From Streptantibioticus silvisoli (GTDB lineage: Bacteria; Actinomycetota; Actinomycetes; Streptomycetales; Streptomycetaceae), in NCBI RefSeq assembly GCF_027947535.2, contig NZ_JAAGKO020000034.1, positions 1 through 64,000 on the forward strand: a stretch of 64,000 nt of DNA, in the 5' to 3' direction. Made by a program: the position numbers and the translations under genes. Of the stretch, positions 8,481-16,579 are shown piece by piece. The notes beneath the pieces were generated by a model that saw only the letters and a program-made list of their open reading frames with translations, was not told the origin of the DNA and did no database searches. Every line of letters starts with the position of its first letter. Positions within the stretch are counted from its first letter, which is position 1.

Positions 8481-9752
8481 TCAGGCCCGGCCGGCCAGCC
8501 GTTCCAGGCCGGCCCGGTCGGTGCCGGTGGCCGCGGCGACCTCGCCGGCGTCCAGCGCGCCGCAGTCGGTGCCGCGCAGCAGGTGGCCGGCGAGCGCGCG
8601 GGCGGTGGCCGGCTCGTCCAGCACCGCGCCGGAACCGGTGCGGTCCAGGTAGGCCGCCAGCCGCCCGGCGGCCGCCCCGAGGCCCTCGCGGTAGAAGGCG
8701 TACACCGCCGCGTACCGGGTGGGCAGGTGGCCCGGATGCATGTCCCAGCCCTGGTAGTAGGCACGCGACAGCGAGCGGCGCACCAGCCGGTAGTGCAGCC
8801 GCACCGCGTCGCGGACCTGGCCGGGGTCGCCGACCGGCAGCACGTTGGTGGACCCGTCCGACAGCCGTACGCCGGTGCCCGCGGCGGCGGCCTGCATCAC
8901 CGCCTTGGCGTAGTCGGCCACCGGATGGTCCATCGCCTGGAGGGCCGGGGCGACCGCGCAGGCGGCGCTGTAGTCGAACGTGCCGTAGTGCAGCGCGGTC
9001 GCGCGGCCGTCGGACGCCGCCAGGAAGCGGGCCAGGGTGGCGGTGCCGTCCGGCCCCAGCACGGCCTGGGTGGTCTCGATCTGGATCTCGAAGCCGAGCC
9101 GTCCCTGCGGCAGCGCGTGGGCCGTCTCGAACGCCGCCAGCAGCCGGGCCGCCGCGGCCACCTGGCGGGGGTGGGAGACCTTCGGCACGGTGAGCGTCAG
9201 GCCGTCGGGCAGGCCGCCGTGTGCCATCAGCGTGGTGAGGAAGACGTCCAGCGTGCGGATGCCGCGGTCGCGGACGGCGGCCTCCAGGCACTTCACCCGC
9301 ACCCCGAGGAACGGCGGCGCGGTGCCGTCGGCCACCGCGCGGGCCAGCGTGCGGGCGGTCCGGGCGGCGTCGGCGTCCTCCTCGGCGTCCGGGCGCAGTC
9401 CGTAGCCGTCCTCGAAGTCGACGCGCAGGTCCTCCACCGGTTCGCGCGCCAGCTTCGCCCGCACCCGGTCGTACACCGGCCCGGCCGTCGCGTCCGGCAG
9501 CCCGAGCAGGCCGGCCAGCGCGGCGGCGTCCGGCGCGCACCCGTCCAGGGTCTCCAGGGCCCGGCGGCCCCAGGAGGCGACCGTGCCGGCGTCGAAGGCG
9601 TCGGCGGGCACGTAGACGGTGTGCACCGGCTGGCGGGTGCCGGGGTCGCCGGGGTAGCGGCGGGCGAGTTCGGCGTCGACGGACGCCAGGTCGGCCGCGA
9701 CCGCCTCGCGCAGGCCGTCGGGGAAGGTCGTGCTCACCGTCTCGCGTTCCAT
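8481..9752 (-). CDS. HpcH/HpaI-like aldolase (DUF6986-type)
   Basis: A 423-residue protein with an aldolase/citrate-lyase TIM-barrel flavour. Visible segments are LRVDFEDGYGLR, FLGVRVKCLE, a LTLTVPKVSHPRQV strand, GFEIQIETTQAVLG (acidic metal-site Glu) and LHYGTFDYSAACAV. A YYQGWDMHPGHLPTRYAAVYAFYREG tail matches the malate-synthase/lyase-like end of this family. It probably makes or breaks a C-C bond next to a 2-oxo acid; no substrate is known to me. The start at 9752 has GAAGGAC upstream. It is convergent with the LacI gene and is separated from etfA by a strong hairpin. Confidence 0.7.
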   Translation of the reverse strand: MERETVSTTFPDGLREAVAADLASVDAELARRYPGDPGTRQPVHTVYVPADAFDAGTVASWGRRALETLDGCAPDAAALAGLLGLPDATAGPVYDRVRAKLAREPVEDLRVDFEDGYGLRPDAEEDADAARTARTLARAVADGTAPPFLGVRVKCLEAAVRDRGIRTLDVFLTTLMAHGGLPDGLTLTVPKVSHPRQVAAAARLLAAFETAHALPQGRLGFEIQIETTQAVLGPDGTATLARFLAASDGRATALHYGTFDYSAACAVAPALQAMDHPVADYAKAVMQAAAAGTGVRLSDGSTNVLPVGDPGQVRDAVRLHYRLVRRSLSRAYYQGWDMHPGHLPTRYAAVYAFYREGLGAAAGRLAAYLDRTGSGAVLDEPATARALAGHLLRGTDCGALDAGEVAAATGTDRAGLERLAGRA

Positions 9753-9893
9753 CCGGGCCGTCCTTCGGGCTCGCGCTGCGCGGGTCGACACACCGCCGAC
9801 GACGCTAACCGGGCCGGTCAGCGCGGTCAACACGCCCTCCGGCCCGGCGGACGCGGGACGCCGGCGGAGCGCACCGGCGGTCCGGGGAACGCG

Positions 9894-9927
9894 CGACGCC
9901 CGGCCGCAGGGGTGCGGCCGGGCGTCG
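9894..9927 (-). terminator. Intrinsic terminator after etfA
   Basis: A 15-bp perfect inverted repeat (9894-9908 pairing with 9913-9927) with a GGGG loop, about 20 bp past the etfA stop on the minus strand. There is no U-run, as is usual in streptomycetes. It insulates etfBA from the aldolase-like gene. Confidence 0.75.
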
Positions 9928-9946
9928 TGGCGGGTGGGCGCGGGGG

Positions 9947-10909
9947 TCAGCCCTTGCGGGCGGTGACCTCCTCGGTCAGCTGCGGGACGACCTGGAACAG
10001 GTCGCCGACGACGCCGTAGTCGACGAGGTCGAAGATCGGCGCCTCGGCGTCCTTGTTGACGGCGACGATGGTCTTCGAGGTCTGCATGCCGGCCCGGTGC
10101 TGGATGGCGCCGGAGATGCCGTTGGCGATGTAGAGCTGCGGGGAGACCTGCTTGCCGGTCTGGCCCACCTGGTTGCTGTGCGGGTACCAGCCGGCGTCGA
10201 CCGCGGCGCGGGAGGCGCCGACGGCCGCGCCGAGCGAGTCGGCCAGCGCCTCGATGACGTGGAAGTTGTCGGCACCGTTGACGCCGCGGCCGCCGGAGAC
10301 CACGATCGCGGCCTCGGTCAGGTCGGGGCGGCCGGTGGACTCGCGCGGGGTGCGCGAGACGACCTTGGTGCCGGTGGCGGTCCCGCCGAAGGAGACCGTC
10401 AGCTGCTCGACGGTGCCGGCCGCCGGGGCGGACTCCACCGGGGCGGAGTTGGGCTTGACGGTGATGACCGGCGTGCCCTGCGAGACGCGGGACTTGGTGG
10501 TGAACGCGGCGGCGAACACCGACTGGGTGGCGACCGGGCCGTTGTCGCCGGCCTCCAGGTCGACGGCGTCGGTGATGATGCCGGAGCCGATGCGCAGCGC
10601 CAGGCGGGCGGCGATCTCCTTGCCCTCGGCGGAGGAGGCGACCAGGACGGCGGCCGGCGAGACGGCGTCGTAGGCGGCCTTGAGGGCGTCGACCTTCGGC
10701 ACCACCAGGTAGTCGGCGAACTCCGGCGCGTCGGCGGCCAGCACCTTGACGGCACCGTGCTCGGCCAGCACCGGGGCGGCGGTGTCGGCACCGGCGCCGA
10801 GGTGGACGGCGACCGGGTCGCCGATGCGGCGGGCCAGGGTCAGCAGTTCGAGGGTCGGCTTGCGGACGGCACCGTCCACGTGGTCGACGAGGACGAGGAC
10901 TTCAGCCAT
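9947..10909 (-). CDS. etfA: Electron transfer flavoprotein alpha subunit
   Basis: A 320-residue EtfA/FixB. The N-terminus [19 protein letters not shown] is the usual alpha-subunit start. The C-terminal FAD-binding region shows [37 protein letters not shown] and [28 protein letters not shown], including the conserved QVGQTGK and GISGAIQH loops. With EtfB it carries electrons from acyl-CoA dehydrogenases to the quinone pool through ETF dehydrogenase. It follows etfB by 93 bp with its own GGAGAT ribosome site, and a strong hairpin follows its stop. Confidence 0.96.
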   Translation of the reverse strand: MAEVLVLVDHVDGAVRKPTLELLTLARRIGDPVAVHLGAGADTAAPVLAEHGAVKVLAADAPEFADYLVVPKVDALKAAYDAVSPAAVLVASSAEGKEIAARLALRIGSGIITDAVDLEAGDNGPVATQSVFAAAFTTKSRVSQGTPVITVKPNSAPVESAPAAGTVEQLTVSFGGTATGTKVVSRTPRESTGRPDLTEAAIVVSGGRGVNGADNFHVIEALADSLGAAVGASRAAVDAGWYPHSNQVGQTGKQVSPQLYIANGISGAIQHRAGMQTSKTIVAVNKDAEAPIFDLVDYGVVGDLFQVVPQLTEEVTARKG

Positions 10910-11002
10910 GGGTGTGATCTCCTGCGAAATCTGAGGGGCGAGGGGACGGCGGGGTCGGGCGGCGGTCCGGCGCGCGGGGCGCGCCGGAGGCCGGCGGGCC
11001 CG

Positions 11003-11791
11003 TCAGATGAACTTGCGCTCCGCGAGGAAGGCCGCGAGCTGCTTGCCGCCCTCGCCCTCGTCCTTGACGATCGTGCCGGCGGTGCGGGCCGGACGGGCGT
11101 CGGCGCTGTCGACCGCGGTCCACGCGCCGCCGAGGCCGACCAGGTCGGCCTCGATGCCCAGGTCGGACAGCTGGAGCTCCTCGACCGGCTTCTTCTTGGC
11201 GGCCATGATGCCCTTGAACGACGGGTAACGGGCCTCGCCGGACTGGTCGGTGACCGACACGACGGCGGGCAGCGACGCGGCGAGCCGCTCGGTGGCGGTG
11301 TCACCGTCGCGGCGGCCGGTGACCTGGCCGTCGGCGACCGCGACCTCGGACAGCAGCGTCACCTGCGGCACGCCGAGCCGTTCGGCCAGCAGCGCGGGCA
11401 GGACGCCCATCGTGCCGTCGGTGGAGGCCATGCCGCACACCACCAGGTCGTACCCGACGTGCTCGACGGCCTTGGCCAGCACCAGGGAGGTGCCCATCAC
11501 GTCGGAGCCGTGCAGCGCGTCGTCGACGACGTGCACGCCCTTGTCGGCACCCATGGACAGCGCCTTGCGCAGGCCGTCCTTGTTGGCTTCCTCCGGTCCG
11601 ACGGTCACCACGGTGATCTCGGCGTCGTCGGACGCCTCGGAGATCTGCAGGGCCTGCTCGACCGCGTACTCGTCCAGCTCGGACAACAGGCCGTCGACGG
11701 CGTCCCGGTCGGTTGTCAGGTCCTCGGCGAAGTGCCGGTCCCCGGTGGCGTCGGGCACGTACTTCACACAGACAACGATCCTCAAGCTCAC
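11003..11791 (-). CDS. etfB: Electron transfer flavoprotein beta subunit
   Basis: A 262-residue EtfB/FixA, the AMP-binding half of the ETF heterodimer. It starts GTG-encoded SLRIVVCVKYVPDATGDR with GGGAGCAGG upstream. The family segment LSELDEYAVEQALQI, the nucleotide-binding strand ITVVTVGPEEANKDGLRKALSMGAD and the C-terminal recognition-loop region FKGIMAAKKKPVE are all present. It is first in the two-gene etfBA operon. The roughly 190-bp upstream gap carries the promoter. Confidence 0.96.
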   Translation of the reverse strand: MSLRIVVCVKYVPDATGDRHFAEDLTTDRDAVDGLLSELDEYAVEQALQISEASDDAEITVVTVGPEEANKDGLRKALSMGADKGVHVVDDALHGSDVMGTSLVLAKAVEHVGYDLVVCGMASTDGTMGVLPALLAERLGVPQVTLLSEVAVADGQVTGRRDGDTATERLAASLPAVVSVTDQSGEARYPSFKGIMAAKKKPVEELQLSDLGIEADLVGLGGAWTAVDSADARPARTAGTIVKDEGEGGKQLAAFLAERKFI

Positions 11792-11977
11792 GCCTGCTCC
11801 CTACCTCTACCTGCTGCTCGACTCGTCAAACTGCCATCTGTAGGCAGCATAGGCTCCCGCACCGCGAGGCTCGGCGAGCGACGGGACGGTGCTCGAACGC
11901 AATGTTACTCGCCAGTACATCGGGCTCCTTCCCCACTCTCAAGCCCGGTGAACTGTGATCTACCCGACGTACGCCGG

Positions 11978-12520
11978 TCATGCGCCCGCGGGCGGGAGGG
12001 TTCGTCGGCCCGGCAGCCGGCGAAACCCCCCTTGGTGATACAGCAACGGCCCGCCCGGACCGTCACCGGCCCCCTCGACCGCCTCGGCGATCACGATGTG
12101 GTGGTCCCCGGCCGCTACCCGCGCGCTGACGTGGCACACCAGCCAGCCGCTGACGTCCTCCAGCAGCGGCACGCCGTGCGGCCCGGTGCGCCAGCGGGTG
12201 GGCGGCGCGAACCGGTCGGCGCCGGAGCGGGCGAACGTGGCCGCCAGCTCCTCCTGGTGCTCCCCCAGCACGTGCACCCCGACGTACCGCGCGTCACGCA
12301 CCGCCGGCCAGCTGGACGAGGCCGCGCTGATCCCGAACGACAGCAGCGGCGGGGTGGCCGCCACCGACGTCAGCGAGGTGGCGGTGAAGCCCGCCGGGCG
12401 CTCCCCGGCCGCGGTCACCACCGCGACGCCGGCGGCGTGCCGCCGGAAGACGGAGCGGAAGACCGCCGGGTCGAGGTCGCCGGCGCGATCCGCGGAGCCC
12501 GCGGTACGGCAGCCGGTCAC
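11978..12520 (-). CDS. Flavin reductase-family protein
   Basis: A 180-residue FMN-binding split-barrel protein of the flavin reductase (HpaC-like) family. Motifs: FRSVFRRHAAGVAVVTAAG at the start, GFTATSLTSVAATPPLLSFGI for flavin contact, GVHVLGEHQEELAATFA in the middle, and AAGDHHIVIAEAV with the conserved GDH motif. Such proteins use NAD(P)H to supply reduced flavin to a partner monooxygenase. No partner is adjacent. The start is GTG at 12520 with a weak ribosome site. Confidence 0.85.
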   Translation of the reverse strand: MTGCRTAGSADRAGDLDPAVFRSVFRRHAAGVAVVTAAGERPAGFTATSLTSVAATPPLLSFGISAASSSWPAVRDARYVGVHVLGEHQEELAATFARSGADRFAPPTRWRTGPHGVPLLEDVSGWLVCHVSARVAAGDHHIVIAEAVEGAGDGPGGPLLYHQGGFRRLPGRRTLPPAGA

Positions 12521-12695
12521 CGCCGGACCGCCGCGCCGGCGGCCGGGCGGGCGGAACGGGCGGCGGGCGCTGACCCCAGCGGCGGACCGGACATAATGTC
12601 AGATTGACGATGCGGGCCGGACAGCGTCAAGGGCGCTCGGCCGGATGGGACGTGGATCACCGGACCGGGTGCCGCGGCCCCGGGCGTTCGCACGC

Positions 12696-13112
12696 TCACC
12701 CGACGGCCGCGCCGAGCGCCGCGATGACGTCGGCCTTGCGGGGCTGGCCGGCCGCCCGCCGCACCTCGGCGCCGGTGCCGTCGAGCACCAGCACCGTCGG
12801 GGTCTTGACGATCGACAGCTCCCGCACCAGTTCCAGGTGCTGTTCCGCGTCGATCTCCACGTGCGTGACGCCTTCGACCAGGCCGGCCACCTCGGCCAGC
12901 GTGCGCCGGGTGGCCCGGCAGGGGGAGCAGAAGGCGCTGGAGAACTGCACCAGCGTCGCCCGTTCCCCGAGCGGTGCGCCGATGTCGCCGGCCGTCAGCC
13001 GTCGCGCGCCGTCCTTGCCCCGCACCCTGATCCTCCCCGAACGGGCCCGGTGCACCAGGCCGAAGACACTCGCCCCGGCCAGCACCGCGACACACACCAC
13101 CAGTCCTGTCAC
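12696..13112 (-). CDS. Membrane-anchored thioredoxin-like protein
   Basis: A 138-residue protein with one N-terminal transmembrane helix (TGLVVCVAVLAGASVFGLV) and a thioredoxin fold. The active site reads SSAFCSPCRATRRTL (CSPC). The cis-proline loop is VKTPTVLVLDGTGAEVRRAAG. The catalytic domain probably faces outward and handles disulfides on exported proteins. The start is GTG at 13112 with GGGAGG six bases upstream. It is divergent, 87 bp apart, from a DUF4395 membrane gene; the two occur together in many actinomycetes and presumably cooperate. Confidence 0.88.
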   Translation of the reverse strand: MTGLVVCVAVLAGASVFGLVHRARSGRIRVRGKDGARRLTAGDIGAPLGERATLVQFSSAFCSPCRATRRTLAEVAGLVEGVTHVEIDAEQHLELVRELSIVKTPTVLVLDGTGAEVRRAAGQPRKADVIAALGAAVG

Positions 13113-13199
13113 ATCATCCTCCCGCTGGACTCCAGCATTCACGAGACCGCAATGATTCCCCCGGTCCGGTTCCGCCGGTACGACGCGATGATGGACGCC

Positions 13200-13631
13200 A
13201 TGACGACGCAGACCATCGACGCGCGCGGCCCCCGGTTCGGCGCCGCGCTGACCACCGTGGTGCTCGCGGTGGTGCTGGTCACCTCCAGCGGCTGGCTGCT
13301 GGCGGCGCAGACCGCGGTCTTCGCGCTCGGCGCGCTGCTGGGGGTGCGGCGCTCCCCGTACGGTGTGCTGTTCGCCCGGCTGGTGCGCCCGCGTCTGGGA
13401 CCGCCCGCCGAGACCGAGGACGCCGCGCCGCCGCGGTTCGCCCAGGCCGTCGGGCTGGCTTTCGCCGCGATCGGCGTCATCGGCTACTTCGCCGGGCCGC
13501 AGTGGCTGGGGCAGGCCGCCGCCGGCTGCGCGCTGGCCGCCGCGTTCCTCAACTCCGCCTTCGGCTACTGCCTGGGCTGCGAGGTGTACCTGCTGCTGCG
13601 CCGGGCGGGCGGCCCCCCGCTCTCCTCCTGA
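13200..13631 (+). CDS. DUF4395 membrane protein
   Basis: A 143-residue integral membrane protein with about four helices (near residues 12-30, 34-45, 72-90 and 95-113). The conserved Cys pair of the family is at the C-terminal side: FLNSAFGYCLGCEVYLLL (C-x-x-C). DUF4395 proteins sit beside thioredoxin- or rhodanese-like genes and are thought to pass electrons or sulfur across the membrane; that role is inference. The start is uncertain: ATGs at 13152, 13188, 13191 and 13200 are all in frame, and I take the last because homologues begin shortly before the first helix. Confidence 0.82.
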   Translation: MTTQTIDARGPRFGAALTTVVLAVVLVTSSGWLLAAQTAVFALGALLGVRRSPYGVLFARLVRPRLGPPAETEDAAPPRFAQAVGLAFAAIGVIGYFAGPQWLGQAAAGCALAAAFLNSAFGYCLGCEVYLLLRRAGGPPLSS

Positions 13632-13760
13632 CCGGGCGCCCGGGCCCCCGCGCACGGGACGCGGAGCGGCCGGCGGGCGTCGCGGGAACCGAAAGGGGCA
13701 GACCATGAGTTGACAGGGCGGTAATCGCCCCGCGCCCCGACCCGAAGGTGTGTCCCGACC

Positions 13761-14480
13761 ATGGCTGAGCTCGTCTATCCCCCGGTCATCGGGTGCGCCC
13801 GCACCATGTTCCGCATGCAGGGCCTGCGGTTGGACATCGCCGGCGCCGAACACATCCCCCGCGAGGGCGGCGCCGTGCTGGTCAGCAACCACATCAGCTA
13901 CCTGGACTTCGTCTTCGCCGGCTTCGCCGCGACGCCGGCCAAGCGCCTGGTGCGGTTCATGGCGAAGGAGTCCGTCTTCCGCCACAAGCTCTCCGGCCCC
14001 CTGATGCGGGCGATGAAGCACATCCCGGTGGACCGCCAGCGCGGCGAGCACGCCTACGACAACGCGCTGCGGGCGCTGCGTTCCGGCGAGGTCGTCGGGG
14101 TCTTCCCGGAGGCGACCATCTCACCGTCGTTCACCTTGAAGTCGTTCAAGTCCGGCGCGGTGCGGATGGCCCAGGAGACCGGGGTGCCGCTGCTGCCGAT
14201 GGCGCTGTGGGGCACCCAGCGGCTGTGGACCAAGGGCCACCCCCGGCACCTGGGACGGCACCACTTCCCCATCATGGTGCGGATCGGCGCGCCGCTGGAG
14301 ATGACCGGCCGCGAACACCTGGGGGCCCTGACGGAACGGCTGCGCGCCCGGGTGCAGGAACTGCTGGAGTCCGCCCAGCAGGCGTACCCGGCCCGCCCCC
14401 GCGACGCCCACGACAGCTGGTGGCTGCCGGCCCACCTGGGCGGCACCGCGCCGACGCCGGAGGCCCTGCGCAGGGCGTGA
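13761..14480 (+). CDS. 1-acyl-sn-glycerol-3-phosphate acyltransferase
   Basis: A 239-residue PlsC-type acyltransferase. The catalytic box is VSNHISYLDF (NHxxxxD, near residue 43). The later glycerol-phosphate binding motif is GVFPEATIS (FPEAT instead of FPEGT), followed by LPMALWGTQRLW. It transfers a fatty acyl chain to lysophosphatidate or a related lysolipid at the membrane face. The ATG at 13761 has GAAGGTG upstream. It converges with the threonine aldolase-like gene across a strong terminator hairpin. Confidence 0.9.
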   Translation: MAELVYPPVIGCARTMFRMQGLRLDIAGAEHIPREGGAVLVSNHISYLDFVFAGFAATPAKRLVRFMAKESVFRHKLSGPLMRAMKHIPVDRQRGEHAYDNALRALRSGEVVGVFPEATISPSFTLKSFKSGAVRMAQETGVPLLPMALWGTQRLWTKGHPRHLGRHHFPIMVRIGAPLEMTGREHLGALTERLRARVQELLESAQQAYPARPRDAHDSWWLPAHLGGTAPTPEALRRA

Positions 14481-14485
14481 CCCGG

Positions 14486-14523
14486 CCCCGTGGGGCCGTG
14501 CACGCGTGCGCGGCCCCACGGGG
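14486..14523. terminator. Bidirectional terminator hairpin
   Basis: CCCCGTGGGGCCG (14486-14498) pairs perfectly with CGGCCCCACGGGG (14511-14523). It starts six bases after the acyltransferase stop and lies about 120 bp beyond the end of the convergent threonine aldolase-like gene, so it can serve both. Confidence 0.75.
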
Positions 14524-14641
14524 GTGCGACCCTGCCGTACGGGCCCGCACGGCCCGCAGGCGGGTCGGCGGGCCGCTGCGGCCGGGTCCCGCGCGCCGGA
14601 GGCGGTGGGCCCCCGGCGCGCGGTACGGCCGGCCCGGCGGG

Positions 14642-15739
14642 TCAGGCCAGCGCCGCCATCTCCTCGGCGACGGCGGCGGCGAAGGCGTCGACGTCCTCCG
14701 TGGTGGTGTCGAAGGAGCACATCCACCGCACCTCGCTCTTCGCCTCGTCCCAGACGTAGAAGCGGAAGCGCTTCTGGAGCCGGGCGATCGCCTCGGCGGG
14801 CAGCCGGGCGAAGACCTGGTTGGCCTGGACCGGGCGCAGCACGGTGAGCCCGTCGATGTCGCGGACCGCCGCGGCCAGCCGGGTGGCCATCGCGTTGGCG
14901 TGGGTGGCCGAGCGCAGCCACAGGTCGTCGGTGAGCAGGGCCTCGAACTGCACGGAGACGAACCGCATCTTGGACGCCAGCTGCATCGACATCTTGCGCA
15001 GGTACGGCATCGCGCGGACCCGGTCCGGGTCGAGCACGATGACGCACTCGCCGAAGACCAGGCCGTTCTTCGTACCGCCGAAGGTGAGGATGTCCACCCC
15101 GGCGTCGGTGGTGAAGGCGGCCAGCGGCAGCCCGAGGGTGGCGGCCGCGTTCGAGATCCGGGCGCCGTCGAGGTGGACGGCCATGCCGCGGGCGTGCGCG
15201 TGGTCGCTGATCGCCCGGATCTCCTCGGGCGTGTAGCAGGTGCCCAGTTCGGTGGTCTGGGTGATCGAGACCGCCTGCGGCTGCGCGCGGTGCTCGTCGT
15301 CGAAGCCGAACGCCTGCCGGTCGATCAGCTCCGGGGTGAGCTTGCCGTCCGGCGTGGGCACGGTCGTCAGCTTGATGCCGCCGACCCGCTCCGGCGCGCC
15401 GCACTCGTCGGTGTTGATGTGCGCGGACTCCGGGCAGATCACCGCGCCGTACCGCTCGGTGACCGATTGCAGGGCGATGACGTTGCCGCCGGTGCCGTTG
15501 AAGACCGGGAAGGCCTCGGCACGCGGTCCGAAGTGCTGGCGGAAGACGTCCTGGAGGTGCTCGGTGTAGGCGTCCTCACCGTAGGAGACCTGGTGGCCGC
15601 CGTTGGCCACGGCGAGCGCGGCCAGTACCTCCGGATGGGCGCCGGCGTAGTTGTCGCTGGCGAAGGCACGGACCTGCGGGTCGTGCCGTCGCACGGCGTT
15701 GGCGGGGTGCTGACCTGTCACGGTCGGGGCGTCAGCCAC
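14642..15739 (-). CDS. Threonine aldolase-family PLP lyase
   Basis: A 365-residue PLP enzyme of the beta-eliminating lyase/low-specificity threonine aldolase family. Signatures: FASDNYAGAHPEVLAAL at the start, FNGTGGNVIAL for the cofactor phosphate cup, MAVHLDGARISNAAA (PLP-pyridine Asp) and DILTFGGTKNGLV with the Schiff-base Lys. The likely reaction is cleavage of L-threonine or a similar beta-hydroxy amino acid to glycine plus aldehyde. The GTG start at 15739 overlaps the SDR gene by 22 bp, implying translational coupling; GTG 15721 is an alternative. It is last in the DUF6421-SDR-lyase operon. Confidence 0.85.
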   Translation of the reverse strand: MADAPTVTGQHPANAVRRHDPQVRAFASDNYAGAHPEVLAALAVANGGHQVSYGEDAYTEHLQDVFRQHFGPRAEAFPVFNGTGGNVIALQSVTERYGAVICPESAHINTDECGAPERVGGIKLTTVPTPDGKLTPELIDRQAFGFDDEHRAQPQAVSITQTTELGTCYTPEEIRAISDHAHARGMAVHLDGARISNAAATLGLPLAAFTTDAGVDILTFGGTKNGLVFGECVIVLDPDRVRAMPYLRKMSMQLASKMRFVSVQFEALLTDDLWLRSATHANAMATRLAAAVRDIDGLTVLRPVQANQVFARLPAEAIARLQKRFRFYVWDEAKSEVRWMCSFDTTTEDVDAFAAAVAEEMAALA

Positions 15740-16473
15740 TGGCGGTTACCGTTCACTTCCTGGGCGGGCAGGCTCCACACGCCCGCGATGGAACGGGCCA
15801 GGTCGTGGACGTCGGTGAAGCCGGCGAACTTGGCGTTGGGCTTCTGGGCGCGCATCTCGTCGTGCACCAGGGCCTTGATGACGATGATGGCAGCAGCCGC
15901 GGACGGCCCGGCCTCTCCCCCCGCCTTGCGGAAGGAGTCCGCCATGGCCAGCGTCCAGGTCTCGGCGGCCGCCTTGGCGGCCGCGTAGGCGGCGTTCCCG
16001 GCCGCCGGCTTGGTGGCGCCGGCCTGGCTGACCAGGACGAAGCGGCCGTTGCCGCTGCGCAGCAGGGCGTCGTGGAAGGCCAGCGAGGTGTGCTGGACGG
16101 TGCGGATCAGCAGGTCGTTGAGGAACGTCCAGTCCGCGAGGTCGGTCTCGGTGAAGCTCTTGGCGCCGCGCCAGCCGCCCACCAGGTGGACCAGGCCGTC
16201 GACCCGGCCGAACTGCTTCTCGGTGCGGTCGGCCCAGTCGCGGGCCGCCTGCGGGTCCAGCAGATCGACGACATCACCGGTGATGCGGGCGCTGCCCGCA
16301 TCGTGCCGGGCCGCCTCGACGGACTCCGCGAGCCGGTCGGCCTGCGCGTCGGCGCCGACCACCTTGGCGCCCGCCTCGGCCAGTACGCGCAGCGCCGCCC
16401 GGCCGGCCGGGCCGCCCGCACCCGCTACCGCGATCACGGCACCGTCCAGCGTGGTGTCGCCGTTCGTCGTCAT
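15718..16473 (-). CDS. SDR-family oxidoreductase
   Basis: A 251-residue short-chain dehydrogenase. The cofactor motif AVAGAGGPAGRAALRVLAEAG is a variant TGxxxGxG, with DAQADR after strand 2 suggesting NAD rather than NADP. The active-site region shows VLVSQAGATK and the AYAAAKAAAE segment (YxxxK). The Ser of the classical triad is in VSQAG. Substrate unknown. It is the middle gene of a three-gene operon with DUF6421 upstream and threonine aldolase overlapping its end. The ATG at 16473 has GGAGGCGAG upstream. Confidence 0.83.
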   Translation of the reverse strand: MTTNGDTTLDGAVIAVAGAGGPAGRAALRVLAEAGAKVVGADAQADRLAESVEAARHDAGSARITGDVVDLLDPQAARDWADRTEKQFGRVDGLVHLVGGWRGAKSFTETDLADWTFLNDLLIRTVQHTSLAFHDALLRSGNGRFVLVSQAGATKPAAGNAAYAAAKAAAETWTLAMADSFRKAGGEAGPSAAAAIIVIKALVHDEMRAQKPNAKFAGFTDVHDLARSIAGVWSLPAQEVNGNRQWLTPRP

Positions 16474-16579
16474 CGACTCGCCTCCTCGCCCGGGCCGGAG
16501 CGTCGCCGGCCGGTCTGGTTCCAGTGGTGCGGCCGCCGCGCCCCGGGGCGGGCGCGGCGGATACTGCCGGGTGACGCGG

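Noticed and set aside
5694-10019. A 1441-codon open frame on the plus strand
   Set aside because: It runs antisense through the ROK kinase and aldolase genes and through another frame of the LacI gene, all of which have clear motifs; length is only due to GC bias.
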